From Bacteroidales bacterium (GTDB lineage Bacteria > Bacteroidota > Bacteroidia > Bacteroidales > VadinHA17), in the NCBI GenBank assembly GCA_031285575.1, contig JAITVX010000112.1, positions 1 to 26,018 of the forward strand: a stretch of DNA of 26,018 nt, read 5' to 3'. Position 1 is the stretch's first letter, and each line of letters starts with the position of its first letter. Position numbers and translations under genes: made by a program. The notes beneath the pieces are model-generated. The model saw only the letters and a list, made by a program, of their open reading frames with translations, had not been told where the DNA came from and searched no databases. Below, piece after piece: positions 24,311 to 26,018 of the stretch.

Positions 24311-26018
24311 CACTGTTTTTGTATATGCAGCTGTTGCAGCGATATTGTGTGCAGCTTTTCCTTCGTCGGCACATTCACAGGGAAAACATACAGTGTCGAA
24401 CAGGGCAATGAGGCTGTATAACGAAGGCATGGTGGCTTATGACTATATCGATTTTCAAAAAGCAGAGATTATTTTTAAGGAAGCCACTCAGACAGACCCT
24501 CGTTTCTATGAGGCATACATGATGCTCGGCGAACTGTTTTTCAGGCAGAAAAGATACGCAGAAGCTGCCGAAAACTACCGCACGGCTGTGAAGATAGATT
24601 CGATGTTTTACAAGCCGGTGTTTTTCAACCTGGCCGTTTCTGAAATGCTGTCGGGCGATTATTCGAGGGCGCTGGTTCATTTCAAAGTATATACAGAGCA
24701 GAAGGGTGTTTCGGAAAAAAACAGAATTACTGCTGCAAAAAACATCACAGACTGTGAGTTTGCACTTGAGGCAATGGCTCATCCGGTTTCATTCAACCCC
24801 GTGAGTGTTGGCGCCGGTATAAATACAGCCGACGATGAATACTGGCCGTCGATAACTGCCGACGGACATACGATGATGTTTACAAAACAGGCCACCGGCA
24901 CCGGCAACATGCATGCTAACCCATCGCAGGAAGACTTTTACATAAGCGTGAATCATAACGGAGTGTGGGGCGAAGCTTTTAATGCTGGCCATCCGGTCAA
25001 CACCCCGCAGAATGAAGGCGCCCAGGCATTGTCGGCCGGTGGCGACTATATGTTTTTTACCGCCTGCAACCGTCCGGGTGGCGTTGGCAACTGCGACATA
25101 TACTTTTCGTCGAACAGCGACGGCGTATGGACACAGCCATATAACATAGGGCCACCCGTTAACACCCCGCATTGGGATTCGCAGCCCTCGCTCAGCGCCG
25201 ACGGCCGCATGCTTTTCTTCTCGAGCAGTCGCCCTGGCGGTTTCGGCGGCAAGGATATATGGTATTCGGTTCTCGACACAGGCTTCAGATGGCAGCCGCC
25301 TGTTAATATGGGCAAAAATATAAATACCGCAGGAGACGAGATGTCGCCCTTTATACATTTCGACGGTCATACGCTCTATTTTTCATCCGACGGCCTTACC
25401 GGCATGGGCGGTTTCGACATATACATGACAAAAATGGAAAGCGACAGTTCGTGGACAGCCCCTCAGAACCTCGGCTATCCGGTTAATACATACAACGACG
25501 AAACGGGGCTTGTAATTGAATCGTCGGGCAAACGCGCATTCTTTTCGTCGGTAAGAGACAGGGCCAGCAGCAAGGATATTTTCTGTTTCGACGTTGACGA
25601 ATCGATAAGGCCCGACCCTGTTTCGTACCTGAAAGGCAAGGTGATAGACAGGGAAACAGGGGGCATGATAAAGGCCGAATATGAGCTGATTAATCTTACC
25701 GAAAAGAGAATTGTTATGAAAAGCGTTACCGGCGGTAATGGCGATTTTCTTGTCTGTCTGCCATCGGGATTCAACTATGGCATTAATGTGAGTAAAAACG
25801 GCTATCTGTTCCATTCGGAGAACTTCCTGCTTGAAGGCATTCACTCAGTAGCCGAACCTTATGTTAAAACCATTTTGCTGACAAAGATAAAGACCGGAGA
25901 AAAGATACAGCTGACAAATGTTTTCTATACAACCGATTCGTGGCAGATAGAAGAGGAGTCGTTTAACGAACTGAACAATCTCGTAAGTCTTTTAACCGAA
26001 AACATAGATATTGCGATG
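24270..26018 (+). CDS. TPR-PD40-CRD-OmpA outer membrane/periplasmic protein (PorE type), 3' end beyond the window
   Basis: Open to the window edge (583 codons seen). The start is inferred as GTG 24270, overlapping queE, because it is the only start in frame ahead of the signal-like segment (VFVYAAVAAILCAAF then SAHSQ). Domains in order: TPR helices at ~47-165 (MRLYNEGMVAYDYIDFQKAE, YEAYMMLGELFFRQKRYAEA); PD40 beta-propeller at ~177-431 with repeated 'pxvNTpxxexxpslsaDGrmlfFsSxRpGGxGgxDIy'; a carboxypeptidase-regulatory-like domain at ~453-520 (YLKGKVIDRETGG); and the beginning of an OmpA C-terminal domain (NVFYTTDSWQIEEESFNELN). This order equals that of Porphyromonas PorE, which anchors the type IX secretion machine to peptidoglycan, but Bacteroidetes carry many paralogues, so a T9SS role is only possible. 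Confidence 0.88.
   Translation, partial: MCLFRHTNIFIFRSTVFVYAAVAAILCAAFPSSAHSQGKHTVSNRAMRLYNEGMVAYDYIDFQKAEIIFKEATQTDPRFYEAYMMLGELFFRQKRYAEAAENYRTAVKIDSMFYKPVFFNLAVSEMLSGDYSRALVHFKVYTEQKGVSEKNRITAAKNITDCEFALEAMAHPVSFNPVSVGAGINTADDEYWPSITADGHTMMFTKQATGTGNMHANPSQEDFYISVNHNGVWGEAFNAGHPVNTPQNEGAQALSAGGDYMFFTACNRPGGVGNCDIYFSSNSDGVWTQPYNIGPPVNTPHWDSQPSLSADGRMLFFSSSRPGGFGGKDIWYSVLDTGFRWQPPVNMGKNINTAGDEMSPFIHFDGHTLYFSSDGLTGMGGFDIYMTKMESDSSWTAPQNLGYPVNTYNDETGLVIESSGKRAFFSSVRDRASSKDIFCFDVDESIRPDPVSYLKGKVIDRETGGMIKAEYELINLTEKRIVMKSVTGGNGDFLVCLPSGFNYGINVSKNGYLFHSENFLLEGIHSVAEPYVKTILLTKIKTGEKIQLTNVFYTTDSWQIEEESFNELNNLVSLLTENIDIAM

Overview
The window looks like a chromosomal piece of an uncultured Bacteroidales-type bacterium. 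Evidence: a SusC/RagA-like TonB receptor with an N-terminal carboxypeptidase-regulatory-like domain, the DUF6452-DUF6048 pair, a TPR-PD40-CRD-OmpA protein of PorE type, a lamin-tail secreted protein with a Bacteroidetes-style C-terminal sorting-like domain, a PPi-type phosphofructokinase, almost no Shine-Dalgarno sequences, and several TAnnTTTG -7 promoter motifs just before genes. No rRNA, tRNA, CRISPR array, phage module or intact transposase is visible.

Layout. 124-2541: TonB-dependent outer membrane receptor. 2542-3833: gene-poor, with a wrecked serine hydrolase (beta-lactamase/class C fold). 3834-5594: large HPr-kinase/PEPCK-like P-loop protein of unknown role. 5643-6755: NagX/HGSNAT-like membrane acetyltransferase (DUF5009), closed by a strong hairpin. 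6878-8092: orphan periplasmic metal/cobalamin-type binding protein. 8237-8720: Fic-domain pseudogene whose N-terminus runs into a 42-bp tandem repeat. 8990-9532 (-): isochorismatase-like hydrolase. 9609-12215 (-): lamin-tail secreted protein. 12302-13291: asd. 13465-17184: a probable operon of CBM9-like protein, PPi-phosphofructokinase, PIG-L deacetylase and SIS sugar isomerase, plausibly for amino-sugar use. 17390-18568 (-): GH18 lipoprotein. 18569-19366: gene remains, including a broken DsbA-like thioredoxin. 19367-21209: DUF6452, DUF6048 and recR. 21426-22409: a disturbed region. 22583-23677: alkaline phosphatase lipoprotein. 23702-24310: queE. 24270-26018: 5' part of a TPR-PD40-CRD-OmpA protein, cut by the window end.

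The most important observation is at 21893-21914: an exact 22-nt match to the start of the Illumina TruSeq 3' adapter (AGATCGGAAGAGC...), sitting between a 5'-truncated second copy of the isochorismatase gene and a second copy of the 42-bp repeat, inside a ~106-bp inverted repeat. This is sequencing adapter left in an assembly. The structure from about 21400 to 22200 should be treated as a possible chimera rather than biology until checked with reads.

Biologically, the most interesting items are the compact pfp/PIG-L/SIS operon, which suggests a deacetylate-isomerise-phosphorylate route for an amino sugar; the HPr-kinase-like 586-aa protein with no PTS partner in view; and the density of decayed genes (serine hydrolase, Fic, DsbA-like, a signal-peptide stub, a partial isochorismatase) in 26 kb. 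All family assignments come from reading motifs by eye; none were searched against a database.
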